The notes: generated by a model from the sequence alone, not told the origin. DNA of 64,000 nucleotides from Pectobacterium sp. PL152 (GCA_021907015.1 CP091064.1:3658001-3722000); one strand, 5' to 3'. Positions 21,230 to 30,787 are shown, numbered from the stretch's first letter. Program-made: numbers and translations.

Positions 21230-22164
21230 GCGCTTCTCCCTCGTAAGCGTGGATTCAGGGCATCGTTTAGCGCATCGCCAACCAGATTCAGTGACAGCAC
21301 GGTTAAGACCAGCGCAGTACCGGGCAGGGCGGTCAGAAACCAGGCGGTACGCAACGATTCGCGGCCAGCGCCGATCATACTGCCCCAGCTCACGCGGTTC
21401 GGATCGCCAAAACCTAAGAAGGATAAGGCGGACTCAATCAAAATGGCTGAGGCGACCATGACCGACGTGGTGACGATGATCGATGGCAGCGCGTTCGGCA
21501 GCATTTCCTGAAAGATGATACGCAGGTTGGAAAATCCCTGACTGCGTGCGGCTAACACAAAGTCGCTTTCACGCAGCGAGCGAAATTCGGCCCGCACCAG
21601 ACGTGCAATGGTTGGTACCAGGAGGCGATACCGATGGCCAGTGAAATCAGCGTAACCGAAGGGGGAACCGATGGCGACCAACACCACGACCAGCAAAAAG
21701 GTCGGGAAGGTCTGGAACAGTTCAGTGATGTGAACCAGCAGGGTATCAATCCGACCACCAAAATAGCCCGCCAGTGCACCGACGACGGTGCCAATGAACA
21801 GACTGACTATCACGGCCGAGAAACCAATCTGCAAGGAAACCTGTGAACCGTGGATAATTCCCGCCGCGACATCTCGGCCCATCGAATCGGTTCCCAATGG
21901 GAAATCAGGGTTTTCACCCGGCCACAAGAAAGGCTGAGCGACCATATCCAGCGGATCGCCGGGATACAGTAACGGTGCGAATAGTGCCATCAGAAATACC
22001 GTAATCAATAACAGCAGGCCAGCCATCCCAGCAGGATTGCGGATAAATGCACGTACCTCTGGCGACAGGCGAAAAGGCGTTCTTAACGCGTGAGTTGCCG
22101 TCGAGCGAACACCATCGGCTGCAGCTTTCTTCGACACGAGGTTTTCAGGAGAAACGTTATTCAT
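21226..22164 (-). CDS. Peptide-type ABC importer permease, DppC/OppC class, internal compensating indels
   Basis: This inner-membrane permease of about 312 residues has the DppC signature: an N-terminal region, the LGTDSMGRDV motif, five to six hydrophobic helices and the EAA loop EMLPNALPSIIVTTS. A stretch near 21625-21672 reads FGYADFTGHRYRLL, which is not permease-like. Removing one C from CCCCC at about 21669 and adding one G at about 21626 restores SVTLISLAIGIASW, the expected hydrophobic helix. The ATG at 22164 overlaps a TGA (ATGA) that would end the upstream permease. In the sequence as given the two permeases are instead joined in one frame. The stop overlaps the ATPase start by 4 bases. 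Confidence 0.85.
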   Translation of the reverse strand: MNNVSPENLVSKKAAADGVRSTATHALRTPFRLSPEVRAFIRNPAGMAGLLLLITVFLMALFAPLLYPGDPLDMVAQPFLWPGENPDFPLGTDSMGRDVAAGIIHGSQVSLQIGFSAVIVSLFIGTVVGALAGYFGGRIDTLLVHITELFQTFPTFLLVVVLVAIGSPFGYADFTGHRYRLLVPTIARLVRAEFRSLRESDFVLAARSQGFSNLRIIFQEMLPNALPSIIVTTSVMVASAILIESALSFLGFGDPNRVSWGSMIGAGRESLRTAWFLTALPGTALVLTVLSLNLVGDALNDALNPRLRGRSA

Positions 22165-23153
22165 ATCAGCGGGCCTTAATTCGGGGTCGAGCCAGGATTG
22201 CAGTAAGTCCACCAGCACGTTAGCCAAAATGACTAAGAAAGCGGAAAGCAGCAGGACACCCAGCAACACGTTGAAGTCGCGTGCCATCACGGCTTCCAGC
22301 GCCAGACGGCCTAGCCCCGGCCAGCTAAAGACTGTCTCGACCACGGCTGCGCCACCCAGCAGATTGCCGAAATGCATGCCTGCAACGGTGGTAATGGGCA
22401 GCAGCGCACAGCGCAGGATGTGCCTGACGGTGACCCATAACGGCGACAGCCCTTTGGCATGCGCGGTGCGCACGAAATCCTGCTGAGCGATTTCCAGCAT
22501 GGCCGCTCGTGTCAGACGAGCATAAATAGCAATAAAAAAGCTGCTCAGTGCCAGTACCGGGAGAATGGCATGTTGCAACATATCCTTGAAATACGCCCAG
22601 CCGCTCAGGTTTGCGCCGATGGTGATGTTGCCACCGCTCGGCAGCCAATCAAGATGCACGGAAAACAGAATCAGCGTCATCAGGCCGATCCAAAATCCGG
22701 GGTGGAATAGAGCAGCAGCGCGAGCAGGGAGAGCAGACGATCGGGCCATTTACCTGCCCACACCGCCATTATGGCCCCCAGCGCGATGCCGATAATGATG
22801 GCAAATACCTGTGACAGCAGCATCAAGAGCAACGTGCCCGGCAGCCGTGACAGGATCAGATCCATCACCGGAGCGTTGTAGCGGGGAGAAAAGCCGAGGC
22901 TGAACTGCGCCAAATTACCCAAATAAACCGAGAGCTGTTGCAGTATGGGCTGATCGAGACCGAATTGGGCGCGCAGGTGTGCCATCGTCGCTTCGGTGGC
23001 ATTGCCTGACTCGCCAGCCAGCACATCAACGGCGTCTCCCGGCACCAACTGCAACAGGAAAAACACCAGAATGATAATGCCAATCGCCGTTGGCAGCGCA
23101 TGAAGCAGGGTACGCCACAGTACGCGCCCGATTCGTTCTACTTTATTCATCAC
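22161..23153 (-). CDS. Peptide-type ABC importer permease, DppB/OppB class, frameshifted
   Basis: This inner-membrane permease has the DppB signature: first helix near the N-terminus (ALPTAIGIIILVFFLLQLVPGD), periplasmic loop, then LPGTLLLMLLSQVFAIIIGIALG and the conserved EAA loop region TVRHILRCALLPITTVAGMH. The frame breaks at about 22702, where CCCCGGATTTTGG needs another G to read LYSTPGFWIGLMTL. At the 3' end it either ends at TGA 22161-22163, overlapping the next ATG, if one C of CCC at about 22174 is extra, or runs in frame into the second permease. The first option restores the usual ATGA overlap and gives 330 residues. It follows the binding-protein gene by 50 bases. Confidence 0.84.
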
Positions 23154-23203
23154 ATACCTTCATGAGAGTTCCCCTGCCAGCGCAGGGGAATGCTGTATTA
23201 CGA

Positions 23204-24787
23204 TTACTGATCCAGCCACACGTCGGCCAGGCTGCCGTTAACGCCTTGAATATCCGTGACGACGTTATGCACACGTTTGTTGTAAATGGTCTGGCGCTTA
23301 ATCTGGAGCAGGTTCAAATCAGGAATATCGGTGGCGATGATGCGTTGGAACTGTTTGTACAATTCCACGCGTTTCTCAGGATTGGTTTCCACCGCAGCCT
23401 GCTCAAGCAGACGGTCAACTTCCGGGTTGCTGTAATGTGAACCGTTGCCGAAAGGCACGCCCGGTTGATAGGTTTTTGACCAATACAGACGCTGCACGCC
23501 CACGGCCGGATCGAACAGGTTCGAGATGGAGCCGTTGTTGAAGTCAAAGTCGCGGTCGGTATAAACGCGCTTAACGAAAGTGGCGAAATCCTGGGAGCGG
23601 ATAGTGACGTCAATACCGACTTTAGCCAGCGACGATTTGAGGTATTCCGCTACACGTTTGAAGCTATCGCCATAGGGCATGAAGTCGTGTACCAGCTTGA
23701 AGCGAATACCGTTTGCCTGACGCGGGAATCCCGCTTCATCTAGCAGCTTGTTCGCTTTGGCAATATCGAAGTTATAAGGTGACGGTGTTGTATCGTGGAA
23801 CTGCGCCAGTTCCGGCGTAATCGGCGTGGGTGAATTTACCGCATAGCCGTACCACACCACGTTTTTCAACACATCGATGTTAATGCTGTGCGCAATAGCC
23901 TGACGAACCTTCAGGTTCTTCAGATAAGGGTTATCCAGATTGAATTCGATACGCGTTTGCGTCGGGCTGTAGCCATAGCCAGCCGTTTCAATACCCAGCT
24001 TGGGGTTTTTCTTGATGCGTTCAATTTCACTGAGTGGAACGGGAGAGTCGCTTCCCAAATCCAGCGCGCCGGTTTCAAGCGCAATGGTGCGAGTGGCGGC
24101 ATCAGGGATGATCTTCACCACCAGTTTATCGACGTATGGTTTGGGGCTGTCCCAGTAGTTCGGGTTACGTTCATAAAGGATGTGGCTACCACGCACCCAT
24201 TCCTTGAACACAAACGGGCCAGTCCCTATCGGCGCAGTATTGTGAGGATTAGAGAGAATGTCTGTGCCTTCGTATAAGTGCTTCGGCACGATAGGCGCTT
24301 CGTTGGCGGAGAACGCGCTCAGCAGATAAGGTGCAGGTTTTGACAGTTCAAGAATCGCGGTATACGGATCGGGGTCTTCACTTCGGTGACGTTAGCAAAG
24401 GTGCCCTGGCCGCGTGAATTGTATTTTTGACGGTCAGAATGGAAAACGCGACGTCCGCAGACGTGAAGTCTTGCCCGTCATGCCACTTCACGCCTTTACG
24501 CAAATGGAACGTATATTGTTTACCGTCCGGGCTAACCGACCAACTGGTTGCAAGTTGCGGGGTCGGCTTCATATCGAAATCATAATTCAACAGCCCTTCA
24601 ATCACCTTGGCGTTGACCTTCATCACCGCACCGCTGGTGCTAACCAGACTGGTTAAGACCGGTGGTTCAGGTTCGGCCAGAAAATTCAGCGTGCCGCCGC
24701 GTTTGGGCGTCAAGGTTTCAGCCTGTGCGGCAAGGCCGAGGAGTGAAGATGTCAGAATTAGCGCTGACAAAAGTAGATTTTTTTCAT
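23204..24787 (-). CDS. Peptide-type ABC importer periplasmic binding protein, three frameshifts
   Basis: This is an extracellular solute-binding protein of family 5 (DppA/OppA/GsiB/NikA type), about 528 residues when repaired. It starts at 24787. Adding one A to the poly-A run at about 24778 restores the signal peptide MKKNLLLSALILTSSLLGLA with cleavage after AQA. Further breaks are at about 24424 (AAAAA needs another A, giving VKKYNSRGQGTF) and about 24371 (ACCCCGAT needs another C, giving KTPDPYTAIL). Family motifs are PKRGGTLNFLAEPEPPVL, the DGKQYTFHLRKGVKWHDG segment and IGTGPFVFKEW. It is the first gene of the leftward unit that includes two permeases, the double ATPase and an amidohydrolase. 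Ligand specificity cannot be read from the sequence. Confidence 0.88.
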
Positions 24788-25246
24788 ATTTCCCATCCGT
24801 ATGCAGAGGGCAGAGGTGTGCTCCCCGCTTTTATTTTTAATGGCATGTTTTGCATGATCTGTTTGGGGTGACAACGCCCCTTTCTCTGAGGGAGAGAACG
24901 GGGTCAACATCGGGGCAGTAATGAAATAACGTCATTACTGTTGCTGTGTGGCGTAATGGTTTTCATGCTGCGTTCCTGGTTTGAATAGCGAACAAATAAT
25001 AAAACTGCCTGAATGGTAAAGCGGGTCACTTAAGCCCTTGTATCTCGGTGCTTAAACGATCGGCATTATCCTGAGCTACTTCTTTATTTTCTGGTTAAAC
25101 CCTAGCCCAACATACGTTTTAAACGAACGTTTAAATATGGATAACGAATGCCAAATTATGCATAAGCTATTCACGCTTCTTGCTGTTGGGGGCGTCGGTA
25201 ATTCAGGGTATTATCCACCCTGCTAATTACTTATCCTGAGGTTGTT
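24788..25246. promoter_or_regulatory. Divergent control region of the ABC/amidohydrolase block and the molybdoenzyme
   Basis: This 459-base gap between divergent genes has no credible coding sequence. It contains a perfect 8-2-8 palindrome, TTTAAACG-AA-CGTTTAAA (25118-25135), well placed to control both directions, and a second perfect inverted repeat, CAGTAATGA / TCATTACTG, with a 7-base loop (24916-24940). The first has the size and symmetry of a TetR operator. The second could be a second regulator site or an RNA hairpin. Confidence 0.65.
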
Positions 25247-27505
25247 ATGGCGATTAAACGTTATCCGCATCTTGCGCATTGGGGCGCGTTTACCGCTGTG
25301 GTGGAAGATGGCAGGTTGATTCGATGTGAGCCCTTTGCGGGCGATCCCGCTCCTTCCTCTATGCTCGATTCCATCGTGCCGCTGGTGTATTCCGACCGAC
25401 GCATCCGTCGGCCTTCGGTGCGACGTTCCTGGCTCCAGAAACACGAGAATAGCGACAGAACGCTACGTGGTCGGGAAGATTTTGTTGAAGTTGATTGGGA
25501 TGTGGCGCTCGATCTGGTCGCTCAGGAGAATCGCCGTATTCGCGATCGCTACGGCGCAGACGGCATGTTTGCCGGTTCCTACGGCTGGTCGTCTGCCGGG
25601 CGCTATCACCATGCACGTTCTCAGGTGCGACGGTTCTATTTCTCCGGCGGCGGTGCGGTCGATCAGCAGGGGAATTACAGCTGGGGCGCGGCGCAGTTCT
25701 TCTTGCCGTATGTGATTGGTACTTTTCATCCACTGACGGGCAAGGTCACCGAGTGGCGCAGCGTCGCCGAGCATTGTGATATTTTCCTCGCGTTTGGCGG
25801 TCTGGCGCTGAAAAACGCACAGGTGGCATCCGGTGGGGCCGGGCACCACACGCTTAAGCCCGCGCTGGAAGCGCTGGTGGCGAAAGGGATTCCGGTCATT
25901 AACATCAGCCCGATGCGTGATGACTGCCCTGAATTTGTGAACGCCGAGTGGATTCCTATTCGCCCGAATACCGATGTCGCTCTGATGCTGGCATTAGGCT
26001 ATGAGATCCAGCGTTTAGGCGCTGACGATAAAGATTTCCTGCAACGCTACTGTGTTGGCTACGAGCAACTGAGCGACTATTTGCACGGCCGCGGCGATGG
26101 CGTGGTGAAAACGCCCGAATGGGCCAGCGACATCACGGGCATTCCTGCCGAGCGTATCCGGCGTCTGGCGCAGCAGCTAATTGGCGTGCGCAGCTTTATT
26201 ACCTGTTCTTACTCCGTGCAGCGCGCGCATCGCGGCGAGCAGCCGTACTGGATGATGATTGCGCTTTCGTCAATGCTGGGACAAGTGGGCTTACCAGGCG
26301 GCGGGTTCTCCTTTGGCCACGGTTCGATGAACAGCGTGGGCAACGAGCGTATTTCAACGCCTGCGCCGGCTTCGCCGTCCACCCCGAATGCGGGACGGGC
26401 GATCCCTGTGGCGCGCATCGCCGATATGCTCTTGCATCCCGGCACGCCTTATACCTTTCAGGGCGAAACCCATACTTATCCCGATATTCATCTGATTCAC
26501 TGGGCGGGCGGCAACCCGTTCCATCATCATCAGCAGTTGAACCGTCTGGTGGACGGCTGGCGCAAACCGGATACGGTGATTGTGCAGGATATCGTCTGGA
26601 CGCCAGCGGCGCAGATGGCTGACATCGTGCTGCCTGTTACCACCACGCTGGAACGTAATGACATCGGCGGTTCGTCCCGCGATCGCTTTATTTTTGCCAT
26701 GCATCAGGCGATTGCGCCGCAGCATCAGGCGCGTAATGACGTGGATATCTTCAGCGAGCTGGCGGAACGTTTGGGTTATGGCGACACGTTCACGCAAAAT
26801 CGCAGTGAGCGACAGTGGTTAGAACACCTTTATGACGAGTGCCGTTCAAGGCAGCGAGACGTTGCCGACAGCTGGCCGTCATTTGAGGATTTCTGGCAGC
26901 AGGGACATGTAGAAATCCCGATGGATGAAAAGCCATTTGTGTTCTTTGAGGATTTCCGCTGCGATCCGCAGCAGCATGCGCTCAGTACGCCCAGCGGTAA
27001 AATTGAACTGTTTAGCTCCGCGATTGCCAGCTATGGCTATGCCGATTTTGCACCGCACCCGGAGTGGCAGCCTCCCGTTGAATGGCTAGGAGCCAAAAGC
27101 ACGGAAGAATGGCCGCTGCACTTTATTTCCATTCAGCCGTCCGATCGTTTGCACAGCCAACTGGCCGCGACGCCGCAGGTTGCTGCGAATAAGACTGCAG
27201 GAAAAGAGACGCTTTACATGCATCCACAGGATGCTGCTGCGCGCGATATCACTGACCGTTCGCAGGTGGAAGTCAGAAATGCGCGTGGTCGTATTTTGGC
27301 TGGCGTGCAGATTACCGACGGCGTCACGCCGGGCGTGGTGATCATGTCCACCGGTGCCTGGTTCGAGCCGGGATTTGGTCAGAAAACGTGGCATCCGGTT
27401 GAACAGTCTGGCAATGCGAATGTACTGACGCTGGATATCGGCACGTCGCCGCTGACACAGGGGCCGAATGCCATGAGCTGTCTGGTGGATGTCGTGCGGG
27501 TTTAG
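25247..27505 (+). CDS. Molybdopterin S-oxide/N-oxide reductase, BisC type
   Basis: This is a cytoplasmic molybdenum enzyme of the DMSO-reductase family, closest in layout to biotin sulfoxide reductase BisC, which also reduces free methionine sulfoxide. It starts AAHWGAF-like (LAHWGAFTAVV), lacks a Tat signal and lacks the N-terminal Fe-S cysteine motif. The molybdenum-ligand serine lies in FAGSYGWSSAGRYHHA (about residue 120). Pterin-binding motifs IHWAGGNPFHHHQQLNRL and IVLPVTTTLERNDI are present, as is the C-terminal cofactor domain (QPSDRLHSQLA). The length is 752 residues (BisC 777). It is intact and divergent from the ABC importer block across a palindrome. The likely role is reducing an S- or N-oxide taken up by that importer; the actual substrate is inferred and untested. 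Confidence 0.85.
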   Translation: MAIKRYPHLAHWGAFTAVVEDGRLIRCEPFAGDPAPSSMLDSIVPLVYSDRRIRRPSVRRSWLQKHENSDRTLRGREDFVEVDWDVALDLVAQENRRIRDRYGADGMFAGSYGWSSAGRYHHARSQVRRFYFSGGGAVDQQGNYSWGAAQFFLPYVIGTFHPLTGKVTEWRSVAEHCDIFLAFGGLALKNAQVASGGAGHHTLKPALEALVAKGIPVINISPMRDDCPEFVNAEWIPIRPNTDVALMLALGYEIQRLGADDKDFLQRYCVGYEQLSDYLHGRGDGVVKTPEWASDITGIPAERIRRLAQQLIGVRSFITCSYSVQRAHRGEQPYWMMIALSSMLGQVGLPGGGFSFGHGSMNSVGNERISTPAPASPSTPNAGRAIPVARIADMLLHPGTPYTFQGETHTYPDIHLIHWAGGNPFHHHQQLNRLVDGWRKPDTVIVQDIVWTPAAQMADIVLPVTTTLERNDIGGSSRDRFIFAMHQAIAPQHQARNDVDIFSELAERLGYGDTFTQNRSERQWLEHLYDECRSRQRDVADSWPSFEDFWQQGHVEIPMDEKPFVFFEDFRCDPQQHALSTPSGKIELFSSAIASYGYADFAPHPEWQPPVEWLGAKSTEEWPLHFISIQPSDRLHSQLAATPQVAANKTAGKETLYMHPQDAAARDITDRSQVEVRNARGRILAGVQITDGVTPGVVIMSTGAWFEPGFGQKTWHPVEQSGNANVLTLDIGTSPLTQGPNAMSCLVDVVRV

Positions 27506-27573
27506 CGCTATCCTGAGCCGCTTTTTCTCGCTGTTTTATTCTTCTGTGATTTTGTTTTCGTAAGGTTGGTTGA

Positions 27574-28386
27574 ATGAGTACGCAATTATCCGAAGCCTAT
27601 TTGCAACGTTTCGGCGGCACCGCGCGGTTGTATGGTCAACAGGCGCTGGCGCTGTTTTCCCAGGCTCACGTTTGCGTGATTGGCATTGGTGGCGTCGGTT
27701 CCTGGGCGGCTGAGGCGCTGGCGCGTACCGGCATCGGCGCGATTACGCTGATTGATATGGATGATGTGTGTGTCAGTAATACCAACCGGCAGATCCACGC
27801 GCTGCGTCAGCACACCGGGCAGTCGAAGACGGAAGTCATGGCCGAACGTATTCTGGCGATCAACCCAGAGTGTCGCGTCACCTGCGTGGATGATTTCATT
27901 AGTGCGGAAAACGTGGCCGAACTGCTCAATCAAAACTTTAGCTATGTGATTGACGCCATCGACAGCGTGCGCCCGAAGGCGGCGCTGCTCTCTTACTGTC
28001 GCCGCTATAAGATCCCGGTGGTGACAACCGGCGGTGCAGGTGGGCAGATCGATCCGACTCGGATTGAAGTGGTCGATCTGGCGAAAACGATTCAGGATCC
28101 GCTGGCGGCCAAGCTGCGCGAGCGGTTAAAGCATGATTTTAACGTGGTGAAGAACAGCAAAGGAAAGCTGGGGATCGACTGTGTGTTTTCCAGCGAGCCG
28201 CTGGTTTATCCGCAGCCTGACGGTTCCGTTTGTGCGTCTCGCAGCACGGCTGATGGCGTAATGCGTATGGATTGCGCGTCAGGCTTTGGCGCTGCAACGA
28301 TGGTCACCGCAACCTTCGGATTTGTTGCGGTATCCCATGCGCTGAAGAAGATGATGGCTAAAATGGAAAGAGCGTCTGCGACGTAA
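27574..28386 (+). CDS. tcdA: tRNA threonylcarbamoyladenosine dehydratase
   Basis: TcdA (YgdL/CsdL) is an E1-like ATP-dependent enzyme that converts tRNA t6A37 to its cyclic form ct6A. The nucleotide-binding motif GIGGVGSWAAEALARTGIG is at about residues 32-50, followed by DMDDVCVSNTNRQ, which is typical of the MoeB/ThiF fold, and the C-terminal segment FGFVAVSHALKKM. The length is 270 residues (E. coli 268), and the gene is intact. It faces the csdE-csdA pair, its sulphur-transfer partners in E. coli; the three form a conserved neighbourhood. In E. coli it follows mltA directly, so the 11-kb accessory block sits at this junction. Confidence 0.96.
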   Translation: MSTQLSEAYLQRFGGTARLYGQQALALFSQAHVCVIGIGGVGSWAAEALARTGIGAITLIDMDDVCVSNTNRQIHALRQHTGQSKTEVMAERILAINPECRVTCVDDFISAENVAELLNQNFSYVIDAIDSVRPKAALLSYCRRYKIPVVTTGGAGGQIDPTRIEVVDLAKTIQDPLAAKLRERLKHDFNVVKNSKGKLGIDCVFSSEPLVYPQPDGSVCASRSTADGVMRMDCASGFGAATMVTATFGFVAVSHALKKMMAKMERASAT

Positions 28387-28422
28387 CAGAAAGCCTGCGG
28401 TACAGAAGTCGCGCGAATGTCG

Positions 28423-28880
28423 CTACTTATCCGCTGCTTCTTGTTCCGCAATGTCTCGGATTCTGGCGGCCAGCGCAGCCAGCCCGCTTGAACGTGAAGC
28501 GCTGAGCTGAGCGCGTAACCCCAGCATGTCAAAGAGCGCCTGCGGATCGTGCTGTAATAGCGTATCTGGCGTTTTTCCCTCAACGGCGGTTAACAACACC
28601 GCCAGCAATCCCCGCACGATGCGTCCGTCGCTGTCACCGTAAAAATGCAGGCTGCCATCTTCCTGACGTTGATAACCCAGCCAGACGCGATTTTCACAGC
28701 CGGATAATGAGATATCCTCGGTTTTTAGTGCATCTGGCAGGGCTGGCAGCACTTTTGCCAACAAAATGAGCTGCCGATAGCGATCTTCCCATGCGCGACA
28801 GGTATCGAAGCGCGCCAGTAGCTCGGCGACGGTGATGGTGTGGCCGAAAGGATGCCTGTGGTGTCAGTTGTCTCGTTCAT
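28423..28880 (-). CDS. csdE: Sulfur acceptor protein CsdE, frameshifted
   Basis: CsdE is a SufE-like protein that accepts persulfide sulphur from CsdA on its conserved cysteine ([11 protein letters not shown]). The rest aligns with family blocks [23 protein letters not shown] and [16 protein letters not shown]. The frame breaks at about 28853. From the ATG at 28880 the reading MNETTDTTG needs one extra base before [28 protein letters not shown]. Repaired length is 152 (E. coli 147). The gene is 3 bases from csdA, so they are co-transcribed. Confidence 0.93.
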
Positions 28881-28883
28881 GGT

Positions 28884-30087
28884 TTAGTCGATCAGTAATT
28901 CAAGGGCGTTGCCTACCGCGGCGATCAGCGCGGCAACATCCTGTTGGTTATTGTACGGAGCAAATGAGGCGCGGAGCGTGCCGCTGACACCGAGCGCGTC
29001 CATGAGCGGCTGCGCACAGTGATGTCCGGCACGCAGTGCGATGCCGCTTTCGGCTAATAGTGTCACCAGATCGCTGTGGTGCACGTCGGCAATATCAAAG
29101 GATAGCACGCTGGAGTGTGGGCTACGGAAGCTGCGAAAGCCGGGGAACTGCGCCAGATGGGTTTCGGCGAGCTGTGCCAAACTCTGGCTGTGCTGTTCTG
29201 CGGCGTGCCAGTCCAGCGTGGTCAGCCAGTCTAGTGCCGCAGACAGGCCAAGCACGCCGGCAATGTGGGGGTTCCCGCCTCAAATCGTTGTGGAATCGCC
29301 TGCGGTTTAAAGCCGTCAAAGGACACCTGTGTCATCATCTTCCCGCCGCCTTGCCACGGCATCATGCTTTCCAGCAGGGCGGTTTTACCGTACAGCACGC
29401 CGATTCCGGTTGGGGCATAAAGCTTGTGCCCAGAAAATGCGTAGAAATCGATATCCAGCGCCTGTACATCCGGCGGACAGTGAACGATGCCCTGTGCGCC
29501 GTCAACCATCACCACCGCGCCGTAGCGGTGAGCCAGTGCAATCGCGCGTGCCAGAGCGGGCTGGCCACCCGTCACATTTGACATTTGCCCCAGCGCCAGC
29601 AGGCGGGTTTTGGCGTGATCAGCGTGGCGAGCTGTTCGATATCCGGTAACCAGTCCGCGCCTATCGGTAACTTCACGATATTCGCGCCCGTTTGCTGCGC
29701 CACCATCAGCCACGGAATGAGGTTAGCGTGATGTTCCGCTTCGCTCACGACGATCTCGTCGCCCGGTTGAAGGCGAGGGCGCGCATAGCTCTGCGCGACC
29801 AGATTGATCGCTTCCGTCGTGCCTCTGGTCCAGACAATGGAACGCGGATCGTCTGCGTGGAGCAACGCGGCAACTTGCTCACGAGCGCCCTCAAAACGCT
29901 GGGTTAACGCCTGCGCGCCGCGATGCTGGCTGCGATGCACCGTACCACTCTCGCTGCCATAGAACGCCTGCACCGCATCAATAACGTGCTGTGGTTTCAG
30001 CGCAGTCGCGGCGCTATCAAGATAGACCGTTGAATGCTGGAGTGCGGGGAACTGTTGGCGAAAGGTGGCGGGGTTAAACGGTGTCAT
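28884..30087 (-). CDS. csdA: Cysteine desulfurase CsdA, two frameshifts
   Basis: CsdA is a PLP-dependent class V aminotransferase-fold cysteine desulfurase that supplies sulphur to CsdE. The PLP lysine is in [17 protein letters not shown] and the catalytic cysteine in [12 protein letters not shown]. The cofactor-binding blocks [12 protein letters not shown] and [13 protein letters not shown] are also present. Frames break at about 29614 (AAAACC needs another A, giving [14 protein letters not shown]) and about 29271 (CCCCC needs another C, giving [14 protein letters not shown]). The repaired length, 401, equals E. coli CsdA. The start at 30087 ([11 protein letters not shown]) is chosen by alignment over an ATG two codons upstream. 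Confidence 0.95.
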
Positions 30088-30271
30088 GAGCATCCTCTTT
30101 TGGAGGGCAGATCCTGTCCCATTTTGTCGAGAGAGACAAGTTTAGGACTATGCCTAATGCGATTTTATTAAAAAAAAAAGCAACTATTGCTACGCTTTAA
30201 AGTGTTAATTTTCAGGATTTCCTGATGAATAAGGTTAACTAGAAAACATTTAAATTCATTGAGGGTTAACT

Positions 30272-30492
30272 ATGAAGAATAAAATTTCTATTTTTGCCGC
30301 TATCGTGATGGCGTTTTCTCTGGCAGCCTGTTCCAGTAATTACGTCATGCATACCAATGACGGTCGTACCATTGTTGCTGAGGGAAACCGAAGGTTGATG
30401 ATGAGACGGGTATGATCAGCTATACCGATGCCTACGGTCAGCAGCAGCAAATTAATCGTGATAATGTGAAAGAAATGGCGAAAGGGAAGTAG
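30272..30492 (+). CDS. YgdI/YgdR-family small lipoprotein, frameshifted
   Basis: This short lipoprotein of about 73 residues belongs to the DUF903 (YgdI/YgdR) family. The signal peptide KISIFAAIVMAFSLAACSS has the lipobox LAAC, and the conserved SH3-like part reads YVMHTNDGRTIVAEG and ISYTDAYGQQQQINRDNVKEM. The frame breaks at about 30396: GGAAACCG needs another A to read EGKPKVDDETGMISY and end at TAG 30490-30492. It is divergent from csdA and faces gcvB, the same place ygdI has in E. coli. The function of the family is unknown beyond outer-membrane anchoring. Confidence 0.88.
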
Positions 30493-30580
30493 TGCTGCTT
30501 GCTTACCATTACACGTTGCCCGTTAAGCCTTGTCAGACTCAGATAGGTGTGACATGGCACTTCAGGTGTGAAACGTAAGC

Positions 30581-30781
30581 AAAAAAAAAAGCACCGCAAT
30601 TTGCGGTGCTACACAAAAAATCACTTTGGACAGACAGGGTAAATGTACAGGAAGTGAATAGGGTAGACTCGCTACCACATCTGCAAAAGGCAGACAAACA
30701 AATAGCAAACACAACATCACAACCACAAGCCAAAAGCACCTCAGGTCACCCATCCGCACTTTTCGTTCCGGCCCAGGAAGT
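30581..30781 (-). ncRNA. gcvB: GcvB small RNA
   Basis: This is an Hfq-dependent regulatory RNA of about 201 bases (E. coli 205) that represses many amino-acid and peptide transporter mRNAs. Read leftward it begins ACTTCCTG-GCCGGAACGAAAAGT, has the G/U-rich R1 seed region (TGGTTGTGATGTTGTGTTTGC), contains TCACTTCCTGTACATTTACC, and ends with the stem AGCACCGCAA-TT-TTGCGGTGCT-type hairpin and a run of ten T (30590-30581). It lies between the ygdI-like gene and gcvA, divergent from gcvA, as in E. coli, where GcvA activates it in glycine-rich conditions. The peptide ABC importer elsewhere in the window is of the class GcvB usually targets, but no pairing was tested. Confidence 0.96.
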
Positions 30782-30787
30782 TGCGCT

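Noticed and set aside
30165-30185. Run of ten A beside csdA as a possible terminator
   Set aside because: No stem-loop precedes it on either strand in the right orientation.
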